Origin: JANPIX01 sp031425195
Lineage (GTDB): Bacteria > Pseudomonadota > Alphaproteobacteria > Rhodobacterales > Rhodobacteraceae
Assembly: GCA_031425195.1 (NCBI GenBank)
Contig: JANPIX010000022.1
Location: 1 to 64,000, forward strand
Length of the DNA stretch: 64,000 nucleotides
Reading direction: 5' to 3'
Every line of letters starts with the position of its first letter. Position 1 is the first letter of the stretch. The position numbers and the translations under genes were made by a program. The notes below the pieces were generated by a model that was not told the origin of the DNA, searched no databases, and saw only the letters and a program-made list of their open reading frames with translations. This document shows, piece after piece, positions 40,043 to 49,492 of this stretch.

Positions 40043-41959
40043 TCAAAGGTGGATGCGAAAGCGGGCGAAACCATCGGCCCCATCGCCTGCCGGATCGATC
40101 GCAAGATGCGCGGGAAGCTGTGCCAGATGGCCAAGGGCGCGGGAGGAACTGTCGAACAGCACGCTGGTTCCCGGCAAGGGGGCAAACCGCCAGACCGGGT
40201 TCCCCTGATCAAAGGGGCTTGCGCCGCGCCCCGACAGAACGTGACGCACCAGAATGTCGCGGCTGGTGTCGGGGCTGTCCAGAACCACCCGGTTTGCGCC
40301 CGCGAAGGGTGGAAAGTCGCCGCCGCCGCCCGTGCGGTAGTTGTTGGTGGCCACGATCACCTCGGCGTCCGGGTCAAGCGGCTGTCCATTCAGACGCAAT
40401 TGGGTGATCCGGCGGTGATCGCCCGGGGTGCGCAGCCCGGACATGGTGAACCGGGCGGGGACGGAAAGATCGATGTGGTAGGACAGGCCAAACAGCGTGT
40501 CAAAATTGTAGCAGGGAAAGGCCGGGTCGACGAGCATACTGTCCGATGACCGGGGTGTGATCTGACGAAAGATGCCGGCGCTGTGTTCCAGCCAGTCCGC
40601 AACCATAGCCCCCGTGACGCGCACGGCGCGGATGGTGTTCGGAAACAGGTAAAGATCGGCCAGATGGCGCAGTGCAAGGTCACCTTGCGGGATGTCGGTG
40701 TAGTAGGTCGGGCCGCCGCGCCCGCCTGCCTTGAACGGGGCCGTGGCCGACAGCAGGGGCAGCGACGCATGGGGGGTGCCATGCAGGCAGGTCGCGACAT
40801 GGGCGTGCTGGGCCGCGGCCACGATACGCGCGCAATCAGAGGGGGCCACCTGTGCGAAATAGGTGTTCAGATTGCGATCTGTCACGCCGATGGCGCGACG
40901 CACATAGGTGAGCGTCGCCGCATGATCCCGGGCGGCAGCGTTCAGTATTGATGCAGTGCTGAAAACCGGTTTGCGGATGGCAGGGGCGGGCCGTTGCTGT
41001 TCGACAATCGGGCGCGCCTCGCTGTGGGAGGCGTGAACACGCCATTCACCATGGCGGCGTTCCATCGTCAGATCAATCACCCCAAGATGCGACCCCCAGA
41101 ACCCCGGCATGACGGCAGGTTTACCCATCAATGTGCCAGCCGCGACGTCCACGCCATCATGGCCAAGGTAGTGGTCAGAGGGAAAGACAAGGTGGCAATG
41201 CCCGGCGATCACGGCATCTATGCCGGGCAAGGCGGCAAGTGCGGTCGCGGCGTTTTCCGTCATGGGCCGCACCACCGGTTTGCCTATGCCGGAATGGGCC
41301 AACGCCACGATCAGATCTGCCCCCGCCGCGCGCATTTCCGGGATGGTCCGGGTTGCCACATCGATCATGTCACGCGCCGTGAGGCGACCGTCGAGATGGC
41401 ATTTGTCCCATTGCATGATCTGGGGCGGCACAAGGCCGAACACGCCGATGCGAATGGGATGGGTCGACCCGTCTGACAATGTCAGGTCGCGCGACAGCAG
41501 CGTGAAGGGGGCCACACGCGGCAGCACCGATTCGTCCGGTGACATGCCGGCGATATTGGCGCAGACGACGGGAAATTGCGCCGCCGCCAACGCCTGATCC
41601 AGAAAGTCCAACCCAAAGTTGAATTCGTGGTTGCCAAGCGCCACCGCGTCGTAGCCAAGCACGTTCATCGCAGCGATCATCGGGTGTGGCCCCTGACCCA
41701 AGGTCAGGCCACGGCCCTGCGCCACATAGTCACCCATCGGGTTGCCCTGCAGAAAATCGCCGTTGTCGAGCAGGACGGACGCGCCACCCTCGGCCCGCGC
41801 CTGCGCGATGAGCGTGGCCGTCCGCGCGAGGCCGACCGTATCGTCGGGTTGGTCAGTGTAATAATCATAGGGGAAAAGATGCACATGCAGATCGCTTGTC
41901 GCCATGATCCGAAGCTGGGCCAGCGGGCCCGGCAAAGGCGTGGGGTCAGGGCTGAACAT
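40043..41959 (-). CDS. 2',3'-cyclic-nucleotide 2'-phosphodiesterase/3'-nucleotidase-like
   Basis: A 638-residue two-domain metallophosphoesterase. The N-terminal catalytic domain has ATSDLHVHLFPYDYY, LLDNGDFLQGNPMGDYVA, ALGNHEFNFGLDFL and AGHCHLVFP, which give the two-metal site. The C-terminal 5'-nucleotidase domain has FDTLFGLSYHIDLS and TNNYRTGGGGDFP. CpdB relatives are periplasmic, but I see no signal peptide here. The ATG at 41959 is chosen; a TTG two codons earlier adds nothing. It would recycle cyclic nucleotides such as those left by RNases. Confidence 0.9.
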   Translation of the reverse strand: MFSPDPTPLPGPLAQLRIMATSDLHVHLFPYDYYTDQPDDTVGLARTATLIAQARAEGGASVLLDNGDFLQGNPMGDYVAQGRGLTLGQGPHPMIAAMNVLGYDAVALGNHEFNFGLDFLDQALAAAQFPVVCANIAGMSPDESVLPRVAPFTLLSRDLTLSDGSTHPIRIGVFGLVPPQIMQWDKCHLDGRLTARDMIDVATRTIPEMRAAGADLIVALAHSGIGKPVVRPMTENAATALAALPGIDAVIAGHCHLVFPSDHYLGHDGVDVAAGTLMGKPAVMPGFWGSHLGVIDLTMERRHGEWRVHASHSEARPIVEQQRPAPAIRKPVFSTASILNAAARDHAATLTYVRRAIGVTDRNLNTYFAQVAPSDCARIVAAAQHAHVATCLHGTPHASLPLLSATAPFKAGGRGGPTYYTDIPQGDLALRHLADLYLFPNTIRAVRVTGAMVADWLEHSAGIFRQITPRSSDSMLVDPAFPCYNFDTLFGLSYHIDLSVPARFTMSGLRTPGDHRRITQLRLNGQPLDPDAEVIVATNNYRTGGGGDFPPFAGANRVVLDSPDTSRDILVRHVLSGRGASPFDQGNPVWRFAPLPGTSVLFDSSSRALGHLAQLPAHLAIDPAGDGADGFARFRIHL

Positions 41960-42217
41960 CGTCAAGGCGGCCTTTGGTCTGGATCAAGGGGGGGCTGGTT
42001 GTCTGTGTCTGGAGGCGAACGGGCGAACTTCCCCTGTACCTTTGCAATGGGCCACTTCGAAGCAGGAGGCATCGTCGTCCATGCATCCTTTTGCGAATTA
42101 TTCCGGATTTCATTCAACTTTGCGTTGATTTTGTGACAGTTGTTCGGCGTCTCTGCGGCCCCTTGCCGTTTGCGGCGTCGTAAGGCACCACACATCTGGG
42201 CAAGGTGGGGCTTTTGG
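41960..42217. other. intergenic region between cpdB-like gene and nudC
   Basis: These 258 bases separate two divergent genes and must hold both promoters. No coding sequence is convincing. The stretch around 42091-42140 is clearly more A/T-rich than the flanks and is the best place for promoters. Confidence 0.45.
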
Positions 42218-43168
42218 ATGCGCGGTTTTGATGGCATGGCGTTTGGGGGCAGCGCGCTTGACCGTGCGGCGCACTTGCGGAAGGATGACGCACGGATTGC
42301 GGACCTTTGGAAAGCGGCGCGGGTGCTGCCGCTTTGGCGGGGGAAGCCGTTGGTGACAGGCACCTTCTTGACCTGGGTCGATCCGGACAGCGCTGTTTTG
42401 AAATCTGCCGGGCGGCCCGTGTTTCTGGGCCTTGACGACGGTATCGCGCGGTTCGCCTGCGACATTTCCGATTGGTCACCCGAGGCGGGGGCCGATGCGG
42501 TGGAGCAGGGCTTTTTTGATTCGACCCTGCAACGCCATCCTGCGGCACCTGACGATAGCGCATTTGTCGAACTGCGCGGGGTCATGACGGCCTTGTCGCC
42601 ACGCGACGGCGAACTGGTGGCCACGGCCAAGGCCCTTTTGCACTGGCATCGCAGCCATGCGTTCTGTGCCGCTTGTGGCGCGCCGACCCAGCCCGAGGCG
42701 GCGGGTTGGCAGCGCGGGTGCGCCGCCTGCGGGGCGCATCACTTTCCGCGCACCGACCCTGTTGTCATCATGCTTGTCGCCAAGGGCAATCGCCTGCTTC
42801 TGGGGCGGTCGCCGGGTTGGCCCGAAGGCATGTATTCCTGTCTTGCAGGCTTTGTGGAGCCGGGGGAAACGCTTGACGCGGCGGTGCGACGGGAAGTGGC
42901 CGAAGAAACCGGTGTGATGGTGGGCGATGTGCGCGTGATCGCCACGCAGCCGTGGCCCTTCCCGGCATCGTTGATGATTGGGTGCCTTGCCGTGGCCACG
43001 TCGGACGCAATCAGTTGTGATCCCGAGGAAATCGAAGACGCGCTTTGGTTGTCGCGGGAAGATCTGGTTCAGGTGTTCGGGGGAACCCACCCGGTTGTCC
43101 GCCCGCCCCGCAAGGGCGCGATTGCGCAGACGTTGATCGAAAACTGGCTTGCAGATCGGCTGGAATGA
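42218..43168 (+). CDS. nudC: NADH pyrophosphatase / NAD-cap hydrolase
   Basis: Nudix enzyme of 316 residues that cleaves NADH and removes NAD caps from RNA. The zinc ribbon is CAACGAPTQ paired with CAACGAHHFPR, starting near 149. The Nudix box GFVEPGETLDAAVRREVAEETG is near 211-232. SQPWPFPxS-type sequence (TQPWPFPASLMIGC) downstream is the NudC-specific signature. The ATG at 42218 gives the usual N-terminus (FGGSALDRAAHLR); the upstream extension is not conserved in pattern. Quoted motifs are in order along the chain. Confidence 0.93.
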   Translation: MRGFDGMAFGGSALDRAAHLRKDDARIADLWKAARVLPLWRGKPLVTGTFLTWVDPDSAVLKSAGRPVFLGLDDGIARFACDISDWSPEAGADAVEQGFFDSTLQRHPAAPDDSAFVELRGVMTALSPRDGELVATAKALLHWHRSHAFCAACGAPTQPEAAGWQRGCAACGAHHFPRTDPVVIMLVAKGNRLLLGRSPGWPEGMYSCLAGFVEPGETLDAAVRREVAEETGVMVGDVRVIATQPWPFPASLMIGCLAVATSDAISCDPEEIEDALWLSREDLVQVFGGTHPVVRPPRKGAIAQTLIENWLADRLE

Positions 43169-43211
43169 CGCGAGAACCGCCAGCGGAATGTGCTGAAGGA
43201 CGGGAACCCTG

Positions 43212-43679
43212 ATGAAGCTTGCGACCCACCACGATATCGTCGCGCCCGTTGATACCATTTTCAAGGTATTGTCCGACTCCACCAGATGGGAACGCGCCGC
43301 CGTTCGTCGCGGCATGACGGTGAACCGGACTGACGGAGGGCGTGATCTGGCGGTGGGTGCCGCCTGGGCTGTCAAGGCATCGTTCCGGGGCAAGGTCCGT
43401 GATCTGACGATTGCCGTCGTTGACGTCACCCGGCCCAGCCAGATCGTGACCGAGGCGACATCAGCCCTGTTCAGTGCCAACTTGTCCGTGGATCTGATTG
43501 AGCTTTCGGCCCGCAAGACACGCGTGTCGATTTCCGTCGAAACCAAGCCCAACACACTGGCCGCGCGGATCATGCTGCAGTCGGCAAAGCTGGCCAAAAA
43601 GTCGATCAAGCAACGGTTCGACAAACGGGTTGGTGCGCTGTTGATCGACCTTGCGGAACGGATCAGCTACGAAGTCTGA
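43212..43679 (+). CDS. SRPBCC-superfamily (START-like) protein
   Basis: A 155-residue protein with the strand-helix pattern of SRPBCC/polyketide-cyclase-like folds. It opens KLATHHDIVAPVDTIFKVLSDSTRWERAA. A central AVGAAWAVKASFRGKVRDL and a long C-terminal helix with KKSIKQRFDKRVG follow. Such proteins bind hydrophobic ligands. The specific ligand is unknown. It lies 43 bases after nudC in the same direction and is convergent with pheA. Confidence 0.75.
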   Translation: MKLATHHDIVAPVDTIFKVLSDSTRWERAAVRRGMTVNRTDGGRDLAVGAAWAVKASFRGKVRDLTIAVVDVTRPSQIVTEATSALFSANLSVDLIELSARKTRVSISVETKPNTLAARIMLQSAKLAKKSIKQRFDKRVGALLIDLAERISYEV

Positions 43680-43683
43680 CGGA

Positions 43684-44517
43684 TCAGTTTCGTTGTGTGT
43701 CGGCAGGATAGACGCCGATGACGCTGTGTTCGCTGGTAAAATACCGCAGTTCTTCCAAGGCGCGGGCCACGTTGGCGTCATCCGGGTGGCCTTCGATATC
43801 GGCATAGAATTCGGTCGCGGTGAAACTGCCGCCGACCATGTAACTTTCCAGCTTGGTCATGTTGACGCCGTTCGTGGCGAAACCGCCCATCGCCTTGTAA
43901 AGTGCGGCGGGAATGTTGCGGACGCGGAAGGTGAAGGTCGTGATCATCCGTCCTGACCCGCGCCGCGTGTGATCGGCGTGGCGGGACATCACCAGAAACC
44001 GCGTCGTGTTGTTGGCTTGATCCTCGATATGGCGTGCCACCACATCCAGGCCGTAGATCTGCGCGGCAAGTTCGCTTGCCAGCGCGCCGCGTGATGTATC
44101 GCCCGCCTCGGCCACTTCGCGGGCTGCCCGCGCGTTGTCGGAACTGACCAATCCCCGGATGTTGTGTTTGCGCAGGAAACCCGCGCATTGCGGCAGGATG
44201 ACAACATGGCCGTGGGCTTCGGTGATGTCTGCAATGACGGCACCGCGCACGCCCAAAAGATTGACATGCACGCGCACGAACGCCTCGTCCACAATATGAA
44301 GCCCGGATTTCGGCAAAAGGGAATGCACGTCGGCAACGCGGCCATAAGTGGAGTTTTCGACAGCCAACATGCCCAGATCGACGCCACCACTGCGCGTCAT
44401 TTCCACCACATCCTCGAATGTGGTGCAGGGCACCGGTTCCATGTCCGGACGGGCCTGCTGGCAGGCCTGATGGGAATAGGCACCCAATTCCCCCTGAAAA
44501 GCGATCCGTCCCGGCAT
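43684..44517 (-). CDS. pheA: prephenate dehydratase
   Basis: Converts prephenate to phenylpyruvate in phenylalanine synthesis. It is 277 residues, a monofunctional form without chorismate mutase. The PDT domain has RIAFQGELGAYSHQA, LAVENSTYGRV and the catalytic motif NNTTRFLVM. A C-terminal ACT domain with GVNMTKLESYMVGGSFTATEFYADI binds phenylalanine for feedback control. The frame runs far upstream, but the ATG at 44517 with CAGGGA before it starts the family sequence. It diverges from the cytochrome c gene. Confidence 0.95.
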   Translation of the reverse strand: MPGRIAFQGELGAYSHQACQQARPDMEPVPCTTFEDVVEMTRSGGVDLGMLAVENSTYGRVADVHSLLPKSGLHIVDEAFVRVHVNLLGVRGAVIADITEAHGHVVILPQCAGFLRKHNIRGLVSSDNARAAREVAEAGDTSRGALASELAAQIYGLDVVARHIEDQANNTTRFLVMSRHADHTRRGSGRMITTFTFRVRNIPAALYKAMGGFATNGVNMTKLESYMVGGSFTATEFYADIEGHPDDANVARALEELRYFTSEHSVIGVYPADTQRN

Positions 44518-44573
44518 TTTGTTCCCTGTCACTGCTTTACCCTGAAAAGGGTCGATTGGTCGCGCTAAGTACA

Positions 44574-44588
44574 CCTTGAAGTTCAAGG
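44574..44588. promoter_or_regulatory. 15-bp palindrome in the pheA/cytochrome c divergent region
   Basis: CCTTGAA-G-TTCAAGG is a perfect inverted repeat about 52 bases before the cytochrome c start. A second short hairpin with a GAAA loop (ACCCT-GAAA-AGGGT) lies at 44539-44552. Either could be a regulator site or leader element. Confidence 0.4.
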
Positions 44589-44639
44589 GGGGAAGCGGAT
44601 ACATAGCGTTGCCAAAACACTGCCAGATTGGGACCAACG

Positions 44640-45161
44640 ATGTTCGATACAATGACGATGACCAAGGTAATCGGGGCCCTTTGCGGGTCGCTTCTGGTGT
44701 TCCTTCTGGGCAGTTGGGCAGCAGAATCGCTTTATACCACGGGTGCCGAGGCGCACGGCGGCGAAGAGGTTGCACAAGCCTACACGATTGAGGTGGCTTC
44801 CGCCGAACCGGCGGCCCCCGCCGAAGAGGGCCCGCCCTTTGCCGAACTGCTCGCGGCGGCGGATGTCGGGGCGGGTGAAAAGGTTTTCGGGAAATGCGCA
44901 TCGTGCCACAAGGTTGATGGTGCCAATGGCGTTGGTCCCCACCTGAACGGCGTGGTTGACCGTGCCAAGGCATCGGTCGAAGGTTTTGGTTATTCCGAGG
45001 CTTTGCTGGCGATGGCGGGCGACGCCTGGACACCGGAAAACCTGAATGGATTTCTGACCAGCCCCAAGGCCTATGCGCCCGGCACGAAAATGTCGTTTGC
45101 CGGTTTGCCCAAGGAACAGGATCGCGCCAACGTGATCGCATGGCTTGCCACGCAGAATTGA
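44640..45161 (+). CDS. membrane-anchored cytochrome c (CycM/c552 type)
   Basis: A 173-residue electron carrier with an uncleaved N-terminal anchor (ALCGSLLVFLLGSWAAESL). An Ala/Pro/Glu-rich linker (about 45-65) leads to a class I cytochrome c domain. Heme attachment is CASCHK (Cys86, Cys89, His90), and the methionine ligand is in GTKMSF. It matches the membrane-bound cytochrome c552 that links the bc1 complex to aa3 oxidase in Paracoccus and relatives. A strong terminator follows. Confidence 0.93.
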   Translation: MFDTMTMTKVIGALCGSLLVFLLGSWAAESLYTTGAEAHGGEEVAQAYTIEVASAEPAAPAEEGPPFAELLAAADVGAGEKVFGKCASCHKVDGANGVGPHLNGVVDRAKASVEGFGYSEALLAMAGDAWTPENLNGFLTSPKAYAPGTKMSFAGLPKEQDRANVIAWLATQN

Positions 45162-45188
45162 TTGGCACACAGTGCCTTAACGATGGTG

Positions 45189-45216
45189 GGGCTGCCTTGT
45201 GGGGCGGCCCTTTTCA
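45189..45216 (+). terminator. intrinsic terminator after cytochrome c gene
   Basis: GGGCTGCC-TTGTGG-GGCGGCCC forms an 8-bp stem (one G-T pair) followed by TTTT and a T-rich tail. It lies about 28 bases past the cytochrome c stop and separates it from the yej operon. Confidence 0.8.
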
Positions 45217-45321
45217 TTTGTCGCAGGCCCGGTCACACAATCGCAACTTGAGCCTTGGGGCGTTTGCGCATTACCTATGTTACAGGGACGCGACGCAACG
45301 CAAAGACAGGGGGACCGCAGC

Positions 45322-47208
45322 ATGACAGGCATCGCGGCGCAAACGAAGATCGGGCGCATGGCGCAACTTTGCGCGGCCACGCTTGCGGCGGCTGTGCTTG
45401 CGGCACCGGCAACGGCGGATTCGGTGATTGTCAGTCACGGCATTTCCACTTTTGGCGACCTGAAATACCCGGCCGACTTTGCGCATCTGGATTACGTCAA
45501 CCCCGATGCGCCCAAAGGCGGCGAGATTTCGGAATGGGCGATGGGCGGTTTTGATTCCATGGTCCCCTATTCGGTCAAGGGGCGTGCCGCGTCGCTGTCA
45601 TCGGCGCTTTACGAATCCATTCTGGCCACGACCAGTGACGAAATCGGCGCGGCCTACTGCCTGATGTGCAGCACGATGGAATACCCCGCAGATCGTTCCT
45701 GGGTGATCTTCAACCTGCGGCCCGAAGTGCGGTTTTCGGACGGCACGCCCCTGACCGCCGAAGATGTGGTCTTTTCCTATGAAACCTTCCGCGACAAGGG
45801 GCTGAGCGATTTTCGTCAGGTCTTTTCCCAGCAGGTTCAGGGTGCCGAGGCGCTGGGTCCGCACCGTGTCAAATTCACTTTCATGCCCGACTTTCCGACA
45901 CGTGACCTGCCCGCCACCGTGGGCAGTCTGCCGATCATGTCGAAGGCTGATTACACAGCCAACAACCGCGATCTGGAAGAATCGAGCCTTGAGCCGTTTG
46001 TGGGGTCCGGCCCCTATATGCTTGATCGGATGGACGTGGGCCAAACGGTCGTCTACCGCCGCAATCCGGATTACTGGGGCGAAAAGCTGCCCATCAACGT
46101 GGGTCAGAACAATTTCGATCTGATCCGGATCGAGTATTATTCCGACTACAACGCGGCTTTCGAAGGGTTCAAGGGCGGCAGTTACACCTTTCGGAACGAG
46201 GCGTCGTCGATCATCTGGGCCACGGGTTATGACTTCCCATCGGTGACCAACGGTTATGTGAAAAAGGTCGAACTGCCCAATGGCAGCAAGGCACCTGGGC
46301 AGGCGTTTCTGTTCAACTTGCGCCGGGATGTGTTCAAGGATATCCGCGTGCGTCAGGCGATTGCGCTGATGTTCAACTTTGAATGGTCGAACGAAACGCT
46401 GTTCTATGGGATTTACGCCCGGATCAATTCCATCTGGGAAAACTCCACATTGGCGGCAACCGGCGTGCCCACACCGGATGAAATCGCGATTCTTCAACCG
46501 CTTGTCGATCAGGGCCTGCTCGCGCCGTCCATCCTGACGGATGAGGCCGTGATGGCGCCGACATCAAGCGCCCGCCAGCTTGACCGCGCCAATCTGCGCA
46601 AGGCAAGTGCGCTGCTGGAGGATGCGGGTTGGACTGTGGGTGACGACGGCATGCGCCGGAACGCCGCAGGGCAGGTGCTGGCGGTGGAGTTCCTGAATGA
46701 CAGCCCGAGCTTTGACCGCGTGATCAACCCCTATGTCGAAAATCTGCGGGCGCTTGGCATTGATGCGCGCATGACCAACGTCGACGATGCCCAGATGGAA
46801 GAACGCGTGCGTCCGCCGGCCTTTGACTTCGACATCGTCACCGACCGGGCGCTGGGCGACTATGTGCCGGGGGCGGATCTGAAGCAATATTACGGTTCGG
46901 AATCCGCCGATAATTCAACCTTCAACACCATGGGCCTTCGCAGCCCTGCGGTGGACGCATTGATCAAGGTGGTTCTTGCGGCGGACACCAATGAAAAGTT
47001 GACCACCGCCACCAAGGCGCTTGACCGGGTGCTGCGCGCCGAACAGTTCTGGGTGCCGCAATGGTTCAAGGATACCCACACGGTTGCCTATTATGACATG
47101 TACGAACACCCGGAAACGCTTCCGCCGTTTGCCTTGGGCGAGTTGAGCTTCTGGTGGTTCAACCCGCAAAAGGCCGAGGCTTTGGTGGCCGGCGGCGTTC
47201 TCAAGTAG
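45322..47208 (+). CDS. yejA: peptide/microcin C-type ABC transporter solute-binding protein
   Basis: Periplasmic binding protein of 628 residues, SBP family 5. The signal peptide ends LAAAVLAAPATA. The mature start and LDYVNPDAPKGGEISEWAMGGFDSM-like region are typical of YejA. VRFSDGTPLTAEDVVFSYE and FNLRRDVFKDIRVRQAIA are standard family-5 signatures. The substrates of YejABEF are oligopeptides, including peptide antibiotics such as microcin C. CAGGGGG precedes the ATG at 45322. First gene of a four-gene transporter operon. Confidence 0.93.
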   Translation: MTGIAAQTKIGRMAQLCAATLAAAVLAAPATADSVIVSHGISTFGDLKYPADFAHLDYVNPDAPKGGEISEWAMGGFDSMVPYSVKGRAASLSSALYESILATTSDEIGAAYCLMCSTMEYPADRSWVIFNLRPEVRFSDGTPLTAEDVVFSYETFRDKGLSDFRQVFSQQVQGAEALGPHRVKFTFMPDFPTRDLPATVGSLPIMSKADYTANNRDLEESSLEPFVGSGPYMLDRMDVGQTVVYRRNPDYWGEKLPINVGQNNFDLIRIEYYSDYNAAFEGFKGGSYTFRNEASSIIWATGYDFPSVTNGYVKKVELPNGSKAPGQAFLFNLRRDVFKDIRVRQAIALMFNFEWSNETLFYGIYARINSIWENSTLAATGVPTPDEIAILQPLVDQGLLAPSILTDEAVMAPTSSARQLDRANLRKASALLEDAGWTVGDDGMRRNAAGQVLAVEFLNDSPSFDRVINPYVENLRALGIDARMTNVDDAQMEERVRPPAFDFDIVTDRALGDYVPGADLKQYYGSESADNSTFNTMGLRSPAVDALIKVVLAADTNEKLTTATKALDRVLRAEQFWVPQWFKDTHTVAYYDMYEHPETLPPFALGELSFWWFNPQKAEALVAGGVLK

Positions 47209-47227
47209 ACCGGGACCAACACCTCCC

Positions 47228-48382
47228 ATGGGCGCCTATATCCTTCGCCGGTTGTTGCTGGTCATCCCGACCCTGTTCGGCATCATGGTCATCAACTTTA
47301 CCCTCACGCAGTTCGTGCCGGGGGGGCCGGTTGAACAGGTTCTGTCCCGTCTTGAAGGCGGCGGCGATGCGTTCGAAAACATCGCGGGCGGTGGGGATGC
47401 GGGGCAGGAGTCTGGCGGCGACGCGCAGGACAGCGGCTATATCGGAGCGCGGGGATTGCCACCCGAATTCATCGACCAACTGGAGGCGCAGTTCGGCTTT
47501 GCCCGCATCGTGTGCGCCGAAGGCTATACCGGGCCTGCCACCACAAAGGCGCCGGAATGCAAAAAGGAGCACATCCCCGGGGTGGAGCGGTTCTTCATCA
47601 TGATGGGCAATTATCTGCGTTTTGATTTCGGGGAAAGCTATTTCCGGTCGATCAGCGTGCTGGATCTGGTGCTGGAAAAGATGCCGGTATCGATTTCGCT
47701 GGGCCTGTGGTCGACGTTGATTGCCTATCTGGTGTCCATCCCGCTGGGCATCCGCAAGGCGGTGCGGGACGGTTCGCAGTTTGACACATGGACAAGTGCG
47801 GCCATTATCGTGGGCTATGCCATTCCGGGGTTTCTGTTCGCGATCCTGCTTCTTGTCGTGTTTGCCGGGGGGTCTTATTACCAGTGGTTCCCGCTGCGCG
47901 GCCTGACATCCGACAACTGGGAAACCTTGTCGGTCTGGGGCAAGATCGTCGACTATGCCTGGCACATGTGCCTGCCGATCATCGCATCGACCATTGCCAG
48001 TTTTGCCACGCTGACGTTGCTGACCAAGAACAGTTTTCTGGACGAGATCAAGAAACAGTACGTCATGACGGCGCGGGCCAAGGGGCTGTCGGAATCGTCA
48101 GTGCTGTATGGGCACGTGTTCCGCAATGCCATGCTGATTGTCATTGCGGGGTTTCCGGCGGTGTTTGTCAGCGTGTTCTTCGGCGGCAGTCTGATCATCG
48201 AGACGATCTTTTCGCTCGACGGGTTGGGGCGGCTTGGGTTCGAGGCGGCGATTGCGCGGGATTTTCCGGTGATATTCGGGACGTTGTTCGTGTTTGGGCT
48301 GATGGGTCTGGTGGTGGGTATCCTGTCGGATCTGATGTATGTCTGGATCGACCCGCGCATTGATTTCGGGCGGCGCGGATAG
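47228..48382 (+). CDS. yejB: peptide ABC transporter permease
   Basis: Inner-membrane permease of 384 residues. It starts MGAYILRRLLLVIPTLFGIMVINFTLTQFVPGGP, as in the DppB/OppB/YejB group. A Gly-rich periplasmic insert (about 45-80) is followed by the transmembrane core. An EAA-like loop lies in TARAKGLSESSVLYGHVFRNAML. The C-terminal WIDPRIDFGRR is typical. It comes 19 bases after yejA, and yejE begins at the base after its stop. Confidence 0.94.
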   Translation: MGAYILRRLLLVIPTLFGIMVINFTLTQFVPGGPVEQVLSRLEGGGDAFENIAGGGDAGQESGGDAQDSGYIGARGLPPEFIDQLEAQFGFARIVCAEGYTGPATTKAPECKKEHIPGVERFFIMMGNYLRFDFGESYFRSISVLDLVLEKMPVSISLGLWSTLIAYLVSIPLGIRKAVRDGSQFDTWTSAAIIVGYAIPGFLFAILLLVVFAGGSYYQWFPLRGLTSDNWETLSVWGKIVDYAWHMCLPIIASTIASFATLTLLTKNSFLDEIKKQYVMTARAKGLSESSVLYGHVFRNAMLIVIAGFPAVFVSVFFGGSLIIETIFSLDGLGRLGFEAAIARDFPVIFGTLFVFGLMGLVVGILSDLMYVWIDPRIDFGRRG

Positions 48383-49492
48383 ATGGCGCTGTCCCCCCTT
48401 GCGCAGCGCCGCTGGCGGAATTTCAAGGCGAACCGCCGTGCGGTCTGGTCTTTGGTAATCTTTGCCGTGCTGTTCGGCCTGTCGCTGTTCGCCGAGATGC
48501 TTGCCAATGACAAACCGCTTTTGGTGCAATACCGGGGCGACTATTACAGCCCGTTTCTGAAGTTCTATCCCGAGACGGCCTTTGGCGGCGATTTTCGCAC
48601 GGAAGCCAAGTATCACGACATCGTCGTCGAATGCCTGATCAGATCGGCGGGCGAAGTGGCCTGTTTCGACACGCCCGAAGACATCATCGCCGAAGTTGCA
48701 ACGGCGGGCACGGCGGCGGGGCAGGTTGTCGAGCCCGGCTGGATCCTGTGGCCGCCTATTCCGTACAGTTACAACACCATTGTCGACAAGGATGGCGCGG
48801 CCCCCGGCCCGCCGGACAGGCAGAACCTGCTTGGCACCGATGATACGTCGCGCGATGTGCTGGCGCGGGTGATTTACGGGTTTCGGCTGTCGATCCTGTT
48901 CGCGCTGATCGTGACGGCCCTCACCTCTGTCGTGGGGGTCGCGGCGGGGGCGGTTCAGGGCTATTTCGGCGGGCTGACTGATCTGGTTCTGCAGCGGGTG
49001 ATCGAAGTGTGGGGGGCGACGCCCAGCCTTTACATCATCATCATCGTGGCGGCGATCATCCCGATGAACTTCTGGCTTTTGGTCGGGCTGATGGTTTTGT
49101 TCGGGTGGACGGCGCTTGTTGGGCTGGTGCGGGCGGAATTCCTGCGGGCGCGTAATTTCGAATATGTCCGGGCGGCCCGCGCCCTGGGTATGAAAGACCG
49201 CGTCATCATGTTTCGTCACGTCCTGCCGAACGCCATGGTGGCGACGGCGACGATGCTGCCGTTCATCATCACGGGGACCATAGGCTCGCTTGCCGCGCTT
49301 GATTTTCTGGGGTTCGGGTTGCCGTCCAGTTCGCCATCGCTGGGTGAGCTGACACAGCAGGCCAAGCAGAACCTGCAGGCACCCTGGCTTGCCTTTACCG
49401 CCTTTGCGACCTTTGCCATCATGTTGTCGTTGCTCGTCTTCATCTTCGAAGGTGTCAGGGATGCGTTTGACCCGCGAAAGACGTTTCGATGA
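48383..49492 (+). CDS. yejE: peptide ABC transporter permease
   Basis: Partner permease of 369 residues with an N-terminal helix (RAVWSLVIFAVLFGLSLFAEML) and a long periplasmic segment (about 45-150). The transmembrane core has the EAA loop YVRAARALGMKDRVIMFRHVLPNA. The C-terminus ends GVRDAFDPRKTFR, as in YejE. Its ATG follows the yejB stop without a gap, and its stop overlaps the yejF start by 4 bp, so the proteins are made together. Confidence 0.94.
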   Translation: MALSPLAQRRWRNFKANRRAVWSLVIFAVLFGLSLFAEMLANDKPLLVQYRGDYYSPFLKFYPETAFGGDFRTEAKYHDIVVECLIRSAGEVACFDTPEDIIAEVATAGTAAGQVVEPGWILWPPIPYSYNTIVDKDGAAPGPPDRQNLLGTDDTSRDVLARVIYGFRLSILFALIVTALTSVVGVAAGAVQGYFGGLTDLVLQRVIEVWGATPSLYIIIIVAAIIPMNFWLLVGLMVLFGWTALVGLVRAEFLRARNFEYVRAARALGMKDRVIMFRHVLPNAMVATATMLPFIITGTIGSLAALDFLGFGLPSSSPSLGELTQQAKQNLQAPWLAFTAFATFAIMLSLLVFIFEGVRDAFDPRKTFR

